Assembly (NCBI GenBank): GCA_934553285.1
Contig: CAKTFD010000058.1
Span: 1 to 14,337 of the forward strand
DNA length: 14,337 nucleotides
Direction: 5' to 3'
From: an uncultured Faecalibacterium sp.
GTDB lineage: Bacteria; Bacillota; Clostridia; Oscillospirales; Ruminococcaceae
The notes beneath the pieces are model-generated. The model had not been told where the DNA came from. It saw only the letters and a list, made by a program, of their open reading frames with translations, and did not search any database. This document shows, piece after piece, positions 5,503 through 12,749 of the stretch. Every line of letters starts with the position of its first letter. Positions within the stretch are counted from its first letter, which is position 1. Made by a program: the position numbers and the translations under genes.

Positions 5503-6795
5503 ATGGCCACCAGTGCACAGCTTAAAAAACAGATCATACAGGGCAGCTGGGATGCAGCACTTGCCGCGCTCTACGGAGCGGAACCGGCGGTGCTGCAGCG
5601 GCAGCGCGCGCGTTATGCCGCTGCGCTGGAACAGTTTGAGCTGTACTTCGGTCCCGGGCGGCAGGTGCAGGTATACTCAGCGCCCGGGCGTGCGGAGCTG
5701 GGCGGCAACCATACCGACCACCAGGGCGGGTACGGCCTTGCGGCGGCGGTCACGCTGGATCTGGTAGCAGTAGCAGCCCGCAATACAGAGGGCTATGTGC
5801 GGGTCAAATCCCGGGGGTTCAACAAGCTGGACGTCATCGATCTGGCCGCTGCGGGGCCGCAGGAAGGGGAGAGCACCCACTCGGCCAGCCTGATCCGGGG
5901 CATTGCCGAGGGCTTTCGTGCTGCGGGCAGAGAGATCGGCGGCTTTGATGCCTATACGGCCAGCGATGTGCTGCGCGGCTCCGGGCTGTCCAGCTCGGCG
6001 GCCTTTGAGATGGGCATGGCCTCTATCTGGAACGGGGTGTACGATGCCGGGCTGGCCCCGGCGGAGCTGGCCCGCATCTGCCAGTATGCGGAAAACATCT
6101 ATTTCGGGAAACCCAGCGGCCTGCTGGATCAGCTGACCAGCGCCGTGGGCGGGGTCATTTTTGCAGATTTTACCCACCCGCAGGAGCCTGCGATCGAAAA
6201 GATCCATGCGGACGGCCTGCTGCCGGAGGGGATGTTCCTCTGCGTTACCGATACCCGGGGCAGCCACAGCGAGCTGACTGGCGAATTTGCAGCCATCCGG
6301 CAGGAGATGGAGCGTATCGCGGCCTGTTTTGACAAGCCGCTGCTGGGCCAGGTGCAGGAGGCTGCGTTCTGGGCGGCACTGCCTGCGCTGCGCCTGCGCT
6401 GCGGGGACCGGGCGGTGCTGCGCGCGATCCATTATTTTGAGGAAAATGCCCGCACCCTCGCACAGCGCAATGCGCTCCGTGCAAAGCAGTTCCATGCCTT
6501 TGCAAAACTGGTGCGGGAGAGCGGCCAGGCCTCCTTTGCGCTGTGCCAGAACGTATACTGTGCCGCCGATGTGCGGCATCAGGGGCTTTCGGTCGCGCTG
6601 GCGCTGAGTCAGAGCATCCTGCAGGGCAGCGGCGGGGCCTGGCGGATGCAGGGCGGCGGCTTTGCGGGCACCATCCAGGCCTATGTGCCCGGGCGGCTGC
6701 TGCAGCACTACCATACAGCCATAGAGCAGGTATTTGGGCAGGGCAGCTGCTATGTGCTGCGCCTGCGGGAGCAGGGCGCAGTCCGTGTGATATGA
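5503..6795 (+). CDS. galK: Galactokinase, GHMP family
   Basis: The 430-residue cytoplasmic enzyme would phosphorylate galactose to galactose 1-phosphate, the first Leloir step. The galactokinase signature appears as APGRAELGGNHTDHQGG (60-76), the GHMP ATP-binding motif as GSGLSSSAAFE (159-169), the catalytic Asp209 in GLLDQ, and the third motif as MQGGGFAGT (382-390). The first signature has Asn69 where the classical GEHTDY motif has Glu. I recall this GGNHTDH form as common in clostridial galactokinases, but a relaxed or different sugar preference is possible. ATG 5503 is preferred because GAGAGGGGG (5487-5495) sits just upstream. An in-frame ATG at 5404 would precede the promoter. The gene is monocistronic, with a terminator directly after its TGA. 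galT and galE are not in the window. Confidence 0.88.
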   Translation: MATSAQLKKQIIQGSWDAALAALYGAEPAVLQRQRARYAAALEQFELYFGPGRQVQVYSAPGRAELGGNHTDHQGGYGLAAAVTLDLVAVAARNTEGYVRVKSRGFNKLDVIDLAAAGPQEGESTHSASLIRGIAEGFRAAGREIGGFDAYTASDVLRGSGLSSSAAFEMGMASIWNGVYDAGLAPAELARICQYAENIYFGKPSGLLDQLTSAVGGVIFADFTHPQEPAIEKIHADGLLPEGMFLCVTDTRGSHSELTGEFAAIRQEMERIAACFDKPLLGQVQEAAFWAALPALRLRCGDRAVLRAIHYFEENARTLAQRNALRAKQFHAFAKLVRESGQASFALCQNVYCAADVRHQGLSVALALSQSILQGSGGAWRMQGGGFAGTIQAYVPGRLLQHYHTAIEQVFGQGSCYVLRLREQGAVRVI

Positions 6796-6810
6796 CTGAT
6801 ATGACAAGCA

Positions 6811-6860
6811 AAAAAAGCCGTGCATACCGGGGCTTCCGGTCATGCACGGCTTACTTTTTA
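6811..6860. terminator. Strong bidirectional terminator between galK and the MAM-like operon
   Basis: AAGCCGTGCAT (6815-6825) pairs with ATGCACGGCTT (6842-6852). The stem continues as ACCGG (6826-6830) with CCGGT (6836-6840) across one bulged C, closing on a five-base loop, 16 pairs in all. ACTTTTTA follows on the plus strand and a run of six or more T residues on the minus strand. Confidence 0.88.
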
Positions 6861-6876
6861 CTGTGGCAGAAGGTCG

Positions 6877-7239
6877 TTACTTCCGCAGAGAGAAGGTCTG
6901 GAGGGTTGGCGCAGAGTTTGTCTGGGCCAGCCTTTGCTGGGCAGTGTCCAGGTACTGGATGGTGGAGGTCGCGGTATCGCGGGTCAGCCCCAAAAAACGG
7001 GAGAGCTGCCGGTAGATGCTGATACCGGTCTGCACGCCCAGCTTGACCACACGGAACAACAGCATGGGCACAAAGGTAAAGGAAAACGAGATCAGGCCGC
7101 TCTCAAAAAAGAAATCGTTGATGTGCAGGTTATCAAAAAAGCTGCCAACGGCATCGCCCAGCTCACCGCCGCCAAAGGCGGTGTACTGCTCTTCTTTAGA
7201 AAGCGAAGCGTAAGAGGAAGGCATCTGAAGCCTTTTCAT
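6877..7239 (-). CDS. Small MAM-like protein with double-glycine leader (second of pair)
   Basis: The 120-residue protein begins with a leader reading RLQMPSSYASLSKEEQY and ends it at Gly23-Gly24. The pattern fits double-glycine leaders cut by peptidase-containing ABC exporters. It shares LQMP, YA, LS, EE, Y and GG with the gene upstream. The predicted mature part (about 96 residues) has a hydrophobic stretch near 48-64 (ISFSFTFVPMLLFRVV) and a polar tail rich in Gln and Thr. The leader resembles that of the Faecalibacterium anti-inflammatory protein MAM as I remember it. ATG 7239 is chosen, but AAAGGAG is 12 bases away, and a TTG at 7245 sits at a better six-base spacing, so two extra residues are possible. 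It starts 34 bases after the stop of the preceding gene and must be in the same operon. Confidence 0.7.
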   Translation of the reverse strand: MKRLQMPSSYASLSKEEQYTAFGGGELGDAVGSFFDNLHINDFFFESGLISFSFTFVPMLLFRVVKLGVQTGISIYRQLSRFLGLTRDTATSTIQYLDTAQQRLAQTNSAPTLQTFSLRK

Positions 7240-7273
7240 ATGCAAAAAACACTCCTTTCAGTGCGCGGAGAGA

Positions 7274-7717
7274 TCAGGCTGCAACCAATGCGGGCTGCTG
7301 TGCGTCCTGCGCATCTCCACGGGACTGATTAAAAGCATCCTTGATGGAACCTACAAGGTTCTTGACGGAGAGGTAGAGGCCGCGGGCCTGTGCGTAGGCA
7401 TAGTAGCCACCCAGACCGGCCAGACCAAAGCTGGCGATGCGGCTCCAGGTGTTCAGCCTGCCCCAATAGTGGTTCAGGATGCCGCCCAGGTCCAGGCCAT
7501 CGGCCAGGCCGTTGATAACGCCATTTACTGCATAGGTGAAAGAATACTGCCCCATCAGAGAGATAAAGTTCACGACCACGTTCATGCCGAAAGTAGCGGC
7601 CTGCTCGGGCGTGATCTTGATAGAAAAGGCACCACCCTCGGTGTAGGTCATCTCCTCGGCAGAGAGAACAGCGTAGCAGGTAGGCATCTGCAGCGGGCGC
7701 TGATATGTATGATCCAT
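7274..7717 (-). CDS. Small MAM-like protein with double-glycine leader (first of pair)
   Basis: The 147-residue protein has the leader PLQMPTCYAVLSAEEMTYTEGG (8-29), with Gly28-Gly29 as the expected cut site. The part after the leader (about 118 residues) has amphipathic or hydrophobic stretches (about 43-80 and 95-110, with GLAGLGGYYAYAQARGLYLSVKNLVGSIKDAF) and an alanine/glutamine tail. The stretch MP..Y.V...EMTY..GG closely follows the N-terminus I recall for MAM of F. prausnitzii. The rest is diverged, so I call it MAM-like rather than MAM. ATG 7717 is set by GAAAGGAG (7734-7727) nine bases upstream. Upstream in-frame codons lie in the leader and promoter. The protein probably acts outside the cell. 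No exporter gene is present in the window. A bacteriocin-like role is the main alternative. Confidence 0.75.
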   Translation of the reverse strand: MDHTYQRPLQMPTCYAVLSAEEMTYTEGGAFSIKITPEQAATFGMNVVVNFISLMGQYSFTYAVNGVINGLADGLDLGGILNHYWGRLNTWSRIASFGLAGLGGYYAYAQARGLYLSVKNLVGSIKDAFNQSRGDAQDAQQPALVAA

Positions 7718-7775
7718 GATGGAAAACTCCTTTCGCACACAGAACGCCCAACAGGGCAGTTCTTCTGTTACAAGA

Positions 7776-7804
7776 ATTGTAGCATATCTGCATAAAAATA
7801 ACAA
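7776..7804 (-). promoter_or_regulatory. Promoter of the MAM-like operon
   Basis: On the minus strand TTGTTA (7804-7799), 17 bp, TACAAT (7781-7776), with a TGC extension of the -10 (within ATGCTACAAT). The start near 7769 gives a leader of about 50 bases before the ATG at 7717. Confidence 0.7.
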
Positions 7805-7857
7805 GAGAGCGCGGGTTTAAAAATCATGATACATTTGTGAACATATTGTGATGACGC

Positions 7858-7909
7858 CCCGCGTAATGCGCGTAGCTGCGCGTAAATGCGGTGCGCGAGC
7901 CACGCACCG
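7858..7909. repeat. Short 10-bp tandem repeat and adjoining hairpin
   Basis: Three to four units of a 10-bp repeat related to GCGCGTAAAT run from 7858 to about 7890. They are followed by a seven-pair hairpin CGGTGCG (7889-7895) with CGCACCG (7903-7909). The block sits in the gene-free spacer 7805-7965, upstream of the MAM-like promoter and downstream of malQ. No reading frame or promoter explains it. Confidence 0.45.
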
Positions 7910-7965
7910 GCAGCGAAAAAATGTTGTAGCAGCCTGCAGGGCAGAGAGGCTCTATGTGTACAACA

Positions 7966-8029
7966 AAGGCATCTGCATCCGTGCGCCGCAGGCTTTTTCA
8001 TGCCTGGGAGCAGAGGATGCAGATGCCTT
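7966..8029 (-). terminator. Long nested hairpin, probable terminator of the maltodextrin operon
   Basis: AAGGCATCTGCATCC (7966-7980) is perfectly complementary to 8015-8029, a 15-pair stem. Its interior contains a second hairpin CAGGC (7989-7993) with GCCTG (8002-8006). It lies 18 bases beyond the malQ stop. The U-tract on the minus strand is poor (TTTGTTG), so termination may be inefficient, or the element may stabilise the mRNA end. Confidence 0.5.
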
Positions 8030-8047
8030 ATAGTCCGATGCGTGTAT

Positions 8048-9523
8048 TTACCGGCAGCTGTCCGGCGCACGCTCATACAGCGCTGTCAGGTCGGCGATGT
8101 GTTCGGCCAGGTCAGCGGGCAGGGGCTGCGCCAGCCGCCACTGCCAGTTGGCAGCCTGGGTGCTGGGGGTGTTGATGCGGGCCTCACTGCCCAGATGCAG
8201 CCAGTCTGCCAGCGGGATGATAGCCATATCCGAAGCGCTGGCAAGGCAGGCGCAGATCATGGCCTCGGTCAGCTCCTCCGGCTTGCAGCGCAGATACCGG
8301 CAGGCATAGGCTACATCCGCAGCGCTGGCATTGCTGCGCCAGCCCTCGGTGGTAACATTATCGTGGGTGCCGGTGTACACTACGCTGTTGCGGGGATAGG
8401 TGTAGGGCAGATAGTTGCCCGATTCCCGGCTGTCAAAAGCGAACTGCATGATCTTCATGCCCGGGTAGCCGCTCTCGGCCAGCATGGCTTTCACCTCCGG
8501 GGTCAGGAAGCCAAGATCCTCGGCGATGATGCCGCCGCTGCCCAGCGTCTGATGCATAGCGTGGATGAAATCCCGGTCCGGGCCTTTTTCCCAGTGCCCG
8601 CCTGCAGCCGTTGTGGCTCCGGCAGGGATGGAGTAGTAGCTCTCAAAGCCCCGGAAGTGGTCGATGCGCACTACATCGTAGATGGAGGTGGCATGTTTCA
8701 TACGGCGCTTCCACCAGGCAAAGCCGGTGGCCTTATGGGTGGGCCAGTCGTACAGCGGGTTGCCCCACAGCTGTCCGTCTGCCGCAAAGGCATCCGGCGG
8801 GCATCCGGCCACCTGGGTCAGGTGCATCCTGCCATCGGTCTGGAACAGCTCCGGGTGGGTCCACAGGTCGCTGGAATCCGGGCTGACATAGATGGGGATA
8901 TCGCCCACCAGCTGGATGCCCTTGCGGTTGGCATAGGCTTTCAGTGCGTTCCACTGGGTATAGAAGAAGAACTGCACCGCCTTGTAATAGCAGATCTGGT
9001 CTGCCAGCTGTGTTTTTGCGGCGGCAATGGCTTCCGGCTCCCGGCAGCGCAGTGCATCCGGCCAGTCCGCAAGGCCCGCCTGCCCCTGTGCGGCCTTTAC
9101 CGCCATGAACAGGGCGTAGTCCTCCAGCCAGAAGTCCTGCGCAGTGCAGAAGGCTTCGTAAGCGGGGGAGGGGGCAGCCAGCAGCCGGTCGGCAGCCTTT
9201 TTCAGCACAGCCGGGCGCTGGTTATACAGTGCGCCGTAATCGACAGCGCCCACCGGCTGGGCGGCAGGTACCTCCGCAGCGGTCAGGTAGCCTGCTGCCT
9301 CCAGCAGGCGGAGATCGATGAAATAGGGGTTCCCGGCAAAGGCGGAAAAGCTCTGGTAAGGGCTGTCGCCGTAGCCGGTAGGGCCGATGGGCAGGATCTG
9401 CCAGTAGGTCTGCTTTGCCTCGGCCAAAAAATCCACAAAAGCGGTAGCTTCACTACCCAGTGTGCCGATGCCAAATGGCCCCGGCAGACTGAACACCGGC
9501 ATTAAAATGCCGCTTGCACGCAT
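8048..9523 (-). CDS. malQ: 4-alpha-glucanotransferase (amylomaltase, GH77)
   Basis: The 491-residue cytoplasmic enzyme transfers alpha-1,4-glucan segments between maltodextrins and releases glucose. GH77 landmarks are the N-terminal SGILMPVFSLPGPFGIGTLG (4-23), the loop ILPIGPTGYGDSPYQSFSAF (43-62), GDIPIYV (207-213), GNPLYDW (254-260), the nucleophile Asp288 in VRIDHFRGF, the acid/base Glu335 in IAEDLG, and Asp388 in TGTHDN. Length and active-site residues are as expected. ATG 9523 is set by AAGGAGGT with eight bases between GGAGG and the start. A GTG nine bases upstream is too close to the Shine-Dalgarno. It is the last gene of the operon, 13 bases after the permease stop. Confidence 0.95.
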   Translation of the reverse strand: MRASGILMPVFSLPGPFGIGTLGSEATAFVDFLAEAKQTYWQILPIGPTGYGDSPYQSFSAFAGNPYFIDLRLLEAAGYLTAAEVPAAQPVGAVDYGALYNQRPAVLKKAADRLLAAPSPAYEAFCTAQDFWLEDYALFMAVKAAQGQAGLADWPDALRCREPEAIAAAKTQLADQICYYKAVQFFFYTQWNALKAYANRKGIQLVGDIPIYVSPDSSDLWTHPELFQTDGRMHLTQVAGCPPDAFAADGQLWGNPLYDWPTHKATGFAWWKRRMKHATSIYDVVRIDHFRGFESYYSIPAGATTAAGGHWEKGPDRDFIHAMHQTLGSGGIIAEDLGFLTPEVKAMLAESGYPGMKIMQFAFDSRESGNYLPYTYPRNSVVYTGTHDNVTTEGWRSNASAADVAYACRYLRCKPEELTEAMICACLASASDMAIIPLADWLHLGSEARINTPSTQAANWQWRLAQPLPADLAEHIADLTALYERAPDSCR

Positions 9524-9536
9524 ACCGTGCACCTCC

Positions 9537-10379
9537 TTAACCCTTTACAGCACCGGCCACGACACCCTCGATGATGTACTTCTGGCAGGTCATATAGAGG
9601 ATGATGATGGGAATAATGGCGATAACGATGCATGCCATCATGGGAGCCAGCTCCACGCGGCCATAACCGCCGCGGAAATACTGGATAGCCATGGGGATGG
9701 TGCGGTATTTTTTGATATCCAGCACCAGGGTGGGCAGCAGGTAGTCGTTCCACACCCACATGGTCTCCAGGATCGCGGTGGAGATCATGGTGGGTTTGAG
9801 GATGGGGAATACGATCTTGAAGAAGATCTGGATGGGATTGCAGCCATCGATCATGGCAGCTTCCTCGATCTCGATGGGCACGCTCTTCATAAAGCCGGTG
9901 AACATAAACACGGCCAGACCGGCACCAAAGCCCAGATAGATGATGCAGATGTTCCAGGGGGTGTTCAGCTTGAGCTGGTCAGCGGTCTTGGACAGGGTGA
10001 ACATGACCATCTGGAAGGGGACTACCATGGAGAACACGATCAGCAGGTTCATGAACTTGGATAGCTTGTTGTTCACGCGGGTCAGGTACCAGCCGGTCAT
10101 GGAGCAGCACAGCAGGATCAGGAACACGCTGGAGATGGTGATGAGCAGGCTGTAGCCCATGCTGGAAAGAAAGTTCATCTTGACCACGCCGTAAACGTAG
10201 TTACTCAAACCGGCGAAAGTATCGGCAGTGGGCAGGCGGAACACCGTAGAGGTGGTAAAGCTGCCCTCGGTCTTTAAACTGTTCAGCAGGATCAGCACGA
10301 TGGGGTAGATCCACAGCAGGCACAGCACCGCCATGATAACGGTAAGGATGGTGTTCCAGGTTCTTTTCTGTTTCGACAT
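9537..10379 (-). CDS. malG: Sugar ABC transporter permease, MalG type
   Basis: The 280-residue inner permease has six predicted membrane segments and the cytoplasmic EAA loop EEAAMIDGCNPIQIFFKIVFP (172-192), the contact site for the transport ATPase. The GRVELAPMMA stretch and the final GAVKG match MalG/GanQ-like permeases of the carbohydrate uptake family 1. The ATG at 10379 overlaps the TAA of the upstream permease by one base, and AAGGAGG lies inside that gene, so translation is coupled. An upstream in-frame start at 10484 is rejected because it would translate the end of the other gene in a different frame. Maltodextrin is the inferred substrate because malQ follows. Confidence 0.9.
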   Translation of the reverse strand: MSKQKRTWNTILTVIMAVLCLLWIYPIVLILLNSLKTEGSFTTSTVFRLPTADTFAGLSNYVYGVVKMNFLSSMGYSLLITISSVFLILLCCSMTGWYLTRVNNKLSKFMNLLIVFSMVVPFQMVMFTLSKTADQLKLNTPWNICIIYLGFGAGLAVFMFTGFMKSVPIEIEEAAMIDGCNPIQIFFKIVFPILKPTMISTAILETMWVWNDYLLPTLVLDIKKYRTIPMAIQYFRGGYGRVELAPMMACIVIAIIPIIILYMTCQKYIIEGVVAGAVKG

Positions 10380-11230
10380 TACTGCTGCACCTCCTTGGAG
10401 CGGGTAAAGTGGAGCTGGATCAGCGAGATGACCACCACGATCAGGAAGAACACCACAGCCTTTGCCTGGCCGATGCCCTTCCACTGCGCACCGGAGCGGC
10501 CGTAGAAGGTGTTGTAGATGTTCAGTGCCAGCATTTCACTTGCGTTGGCCGGCTCGCCTGCGGTCAGGGCCACGTTCTGGTCGAACAGCTTGAAGCTGTT
10601 GGTCAGGGTCAGGAAGGTGCAGATGGTCACGCTGGGCATGACCATGGGGATCTTGATCTTGAACAGGATCTCGCGGTCGTTTGCACCATCGATCCTGGCC
10701 GCCTCGATCAGGTCGCCGGGCACGCTCTGCAGGCCGGCTACGTAGATGATCATCATATAGCCGATCTGCTGCCAGCACATCAGGATGACCAGACCGATAA
10801 AACCAGCTTTGGCATCCAGTGCCAGCAGCGGCTTCTGGAGGTTTGCCAGCAGGCCGTTGAGCAGGATCTGCCAGATGTAGCCCAGCAGGATGCCGCCGAT
10901 CAGGTTGGGCATAAAGTACACGGTACGGAACAGGTTGGTGCCCTTGATGCCGCGGGTCAGCACCAGCGCAATGGCAAAGGCGCATACATTGATGAGCACG
11001 GTGCTCACCACAGTAAAGGCCGCCGTAAAGCCGAATGCATGCAGGAAGGTGGAATCCTGGAACACTGAGATGTAGTTCTGGATACCCACAAAGGTGGTCT
11101 TGGACACGGTGGTAAACCGCTGGAAGGACAGGTAAACGCCCCAGATAAAGGGCCAGATGAAACCGATGATAAAGGCGACCAGAGTAGGCAGCACAAACAC
11201 CGGCCAGTATTTACTGATGGCTTTTTGCAT
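10379..11230 (-). CDS. malF: Sugar ABC transporter permease, MalF type
   Basis: The 283-residue membrane protein begins with a hydrophobic segment (10-31) and has about six membrane spans. The EAA loop EAARIDGANDREILFKIKIP (176-195) is complete. It lacks the extra N-terminal segments of E. coli MalF, as is usual for Gram-positive homologues. ATG 11230 is preceded by CAGGAGG. The gene is separated from the binding protein by a strong hairpin (11270-11301) and overlaps malG by one base. With malG it forms the channel of the transporter. Substrate is inferred from context. Confidence 0.9.
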   Translation of the reverse strand: MQKAISKYWPVFVLPTLVAFIIGFIWPFIWGVYLSFQRFTTVSKTTFVGIQNYISVFQDSTFLHAFGFTAAFTVVSTVLINVCAFAIALVLTRGIKGTNLFRTVYFMPNLIGGILLGYIWQILLNGLLANLQKPLLALDAKAGFIGLVILMCWQQIGYMMIIYVAGLQSVPGDLIEAARIDGANDREILFKIKIPMVMPSVTICTFLTLTNSFKLFDQNVALTAGEPANASEMLALNIYNTFYGRSGAQWKGIGQAKAVVFFLIVVVISLIQLHFTRSKEVQQ

Positions 11231-11254
11231 GATATACCTCCTGATGGGAGCTGT

Positions 11255-11301
11255 TTGAATAAAAAAGAAGGGAGGCGGGCGAACTATTCCGCCCGCCTCC
11301 C
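11255..11301 (-). terminator. Intra-operon terminator between binding protein and permeases
   Basis: GGGAGGCGGGCG (11270-11281) and CGCCCGCCTCCC (11290-11301) form a perfect 12-pair GC-rich stem. It is followed on the minus strand by CTTCTTTTTTATTC. It starts about 33 bases after the binding-protein stop. No new promoter is evident before malF, so partial read-through is expected, which would lower permease mRNA relative to binding-protein mRNA. Confidence 0.85.
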
Positions 11302-11334
11302 GTTTTGATCCTTAGGGAGATCTCCGGTCAAGGC

Positions 11335-12675
11335 TTAGCCGTTGGCCAGCTTATACTCCTTGGCCCAACCATCCACAAATGCGGTGACAACGTCATCCCA
11401 CTTGCCGGTGCCGGCTGCGTATGCGGTCAGGGCGCTGCCCACGCCGTTCTTCCACTCCTCGGAAGGCATGGTGGAGAAGCACCAGTCCACACTGGTCTTG
11501 CCATCGGCCACATACTCGTTTGCAATAGTGATCAGGGGGTTGGTGGAGTCCTTAGCCTTCTTGAAGGGGATCACGAAGCCCATGTTGTCTGCCATGGCAG
11601 AGGTGCCCTTGTCGGAAGTGACACACCAGTACAGGAAGTCCAGCGTAGCCTGGATGTCGGCCTCAGAAGCAGCGTTGTTCACGCACCAGAAGTTCTCGGA
11701 ACCGGTGCACAGGCCCTGGTTCTCCTCGCCCTCTGCGCCGATGTAGATGGGCAGCATACCCAGGTTGTCATCGCCCAGGCTCTTCACATCGTTGTAAGCC
11801 CAGGTACCGTTCTGGTAGAAGACAGCCTTCTTGCCAACGAACTCAGCCACAGCATCGTTGCCGGTCTTGGAAGCCAGCAGCTTCGGGTCGCAGGTGGAAT
11901 CGGTGATGTACAGATCCCAGATCTGCTTGTAATCGTCCAGATAGGTGCCCTTGATAGCATCGGTGGAGCCAATGCCGTCTGCCTTGTACTCGTAGTAGAT
12001 GGGCAGGTTGGCCAGATGGGTCTTGAAACGCCAGTCAGAAGAACCATCCATACCGGCGGAGGTAAAGGCACCATCCACGCCCAGTGCGGTCTTGCGTGCC
12101 TGGATGTCATCTGCAACCTTCTTGAGGTCGGCAAAGCCCTTGATGTCCTCCTGCTTGTAACCGGCGGCGGTCAGCAGCTCTTTGTTGTAGATGATGCCGT
12201 AGGTCTCGATGACGTATGCAACAGCGGCAACTGCATCGCCGTCCTTCAAAGCAAAGGAATCGCTGGTCAGCTCGCCATACAGCTGGCTGCCGGACAGGTC
12301 GTAGCAGTAATCCTTCCAGTTTGCCAGACCCACAGGGCCATTCACCTGGAACAGGGTGGGAGCCTCGCTCTTTTCCATCTCGCTCATCAGGGTGGTCTCG
12401 TACTGACCGGAAGCAGCGGTCACAACGGTCACGGGCACGCCGGTCTCCTTGGTGTACTCAGCAGCCAGATCCTGCCAATCCTGATCCTGCTCGGGCTTGA
12501 AGTTCAGGTAGTAGACCTTGCCGTCTGCCTTTGCAGCGGTGCTGGAAGCAGCGGTAGAACCGGCAGCAGAAGAAGCGGTGCTGCTGGAAGAGCCGCCGCA
12601 GGCAGCCAGGCTCAGAGCAGCGGCGGAAACGCCGGCAGCTTTCAGGAAATTACGACGCGTGATCATCTTTTTCAT
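11335..12675 (-). CDS. Extracellular sugar-binding lipoprotein of the maltodextrin transporter
   Basis: The 446-residue protein has a signal peptide with the lipobox LAAC, placing the lipidated residue at Cys26. A Ser/Thr/Ala-rich linker (29-50) follows, then a family 1 solute-binding fold (for example PTLFQVNGPVGLANW, GIIYNKELL, FYQNGTWAYNDV and MGFVIPFKKAKDSTNPL). The signal contains TRRNFLKAAG (6-15), which fits the twin-arginine consensus, so Tat export is possible. ATG 12675 has AAGGAG eight bases upstream. It precedes the permeases and malQ, so maltose or maltodextrin is the likely ligand, though related proteins bind other oligosaccharides. It follows the LacI-type gene by 74 bases. 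The gap has a small hairpin (12718-12739) but no convincing promoter or operator. Confidence 0.9.
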   Translation of the reverse strand: MKKMITRRNFLKAAGVSAAALSLAACGGSSSSTASSAAGSTAASSTAAKADGKVYYLNFKPEQDQDWQDLAAEYTKETGVPVTVVTAASGQYETTLMSEMEKSEAPTLFQVNGPVGLANWKDYCYDLSGSQLYGELTSDSFALKDGDAVAAVAYVIETYGIIYNKELLTAAGYKQEDIKGFADLKKVADDIQARKTALGVDGAFTSAGMDGSSDWRFKTHLANLPIYYEYKADGIGSTDAIKGTYLDDYKQIWDLYITDSTCDPKLLASKTGNDAVAEFVGKKAVFYQNGTWAYNDVKSLGDDNLGMLPIYIGAEGEENQGLCTGSENFWCVNNAASEADIQATLDFLYWCVTSDKGTSAMADNMGFVIPFKKAKDSTNPLITIANEYVADGKTSVDWCFSTMPSEEWKNGVGSALTAYAAGTGKWDDVVTAFVDGWAKEYKLANG

Positions 12676-12749
12676 AATAAGTTCTCCTTCTTATTAAAAT
12701 TTAAGATCAACTATATACTCTCCGCCCCACGACGGAGGGAATACAAAAT

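Noticed and set aside
7886..9505. Long plus-strand frame opposite malQ
   Set aside because: It is a GC-driven antisense frame. The minus strand carries a complete GH77 enzyme.
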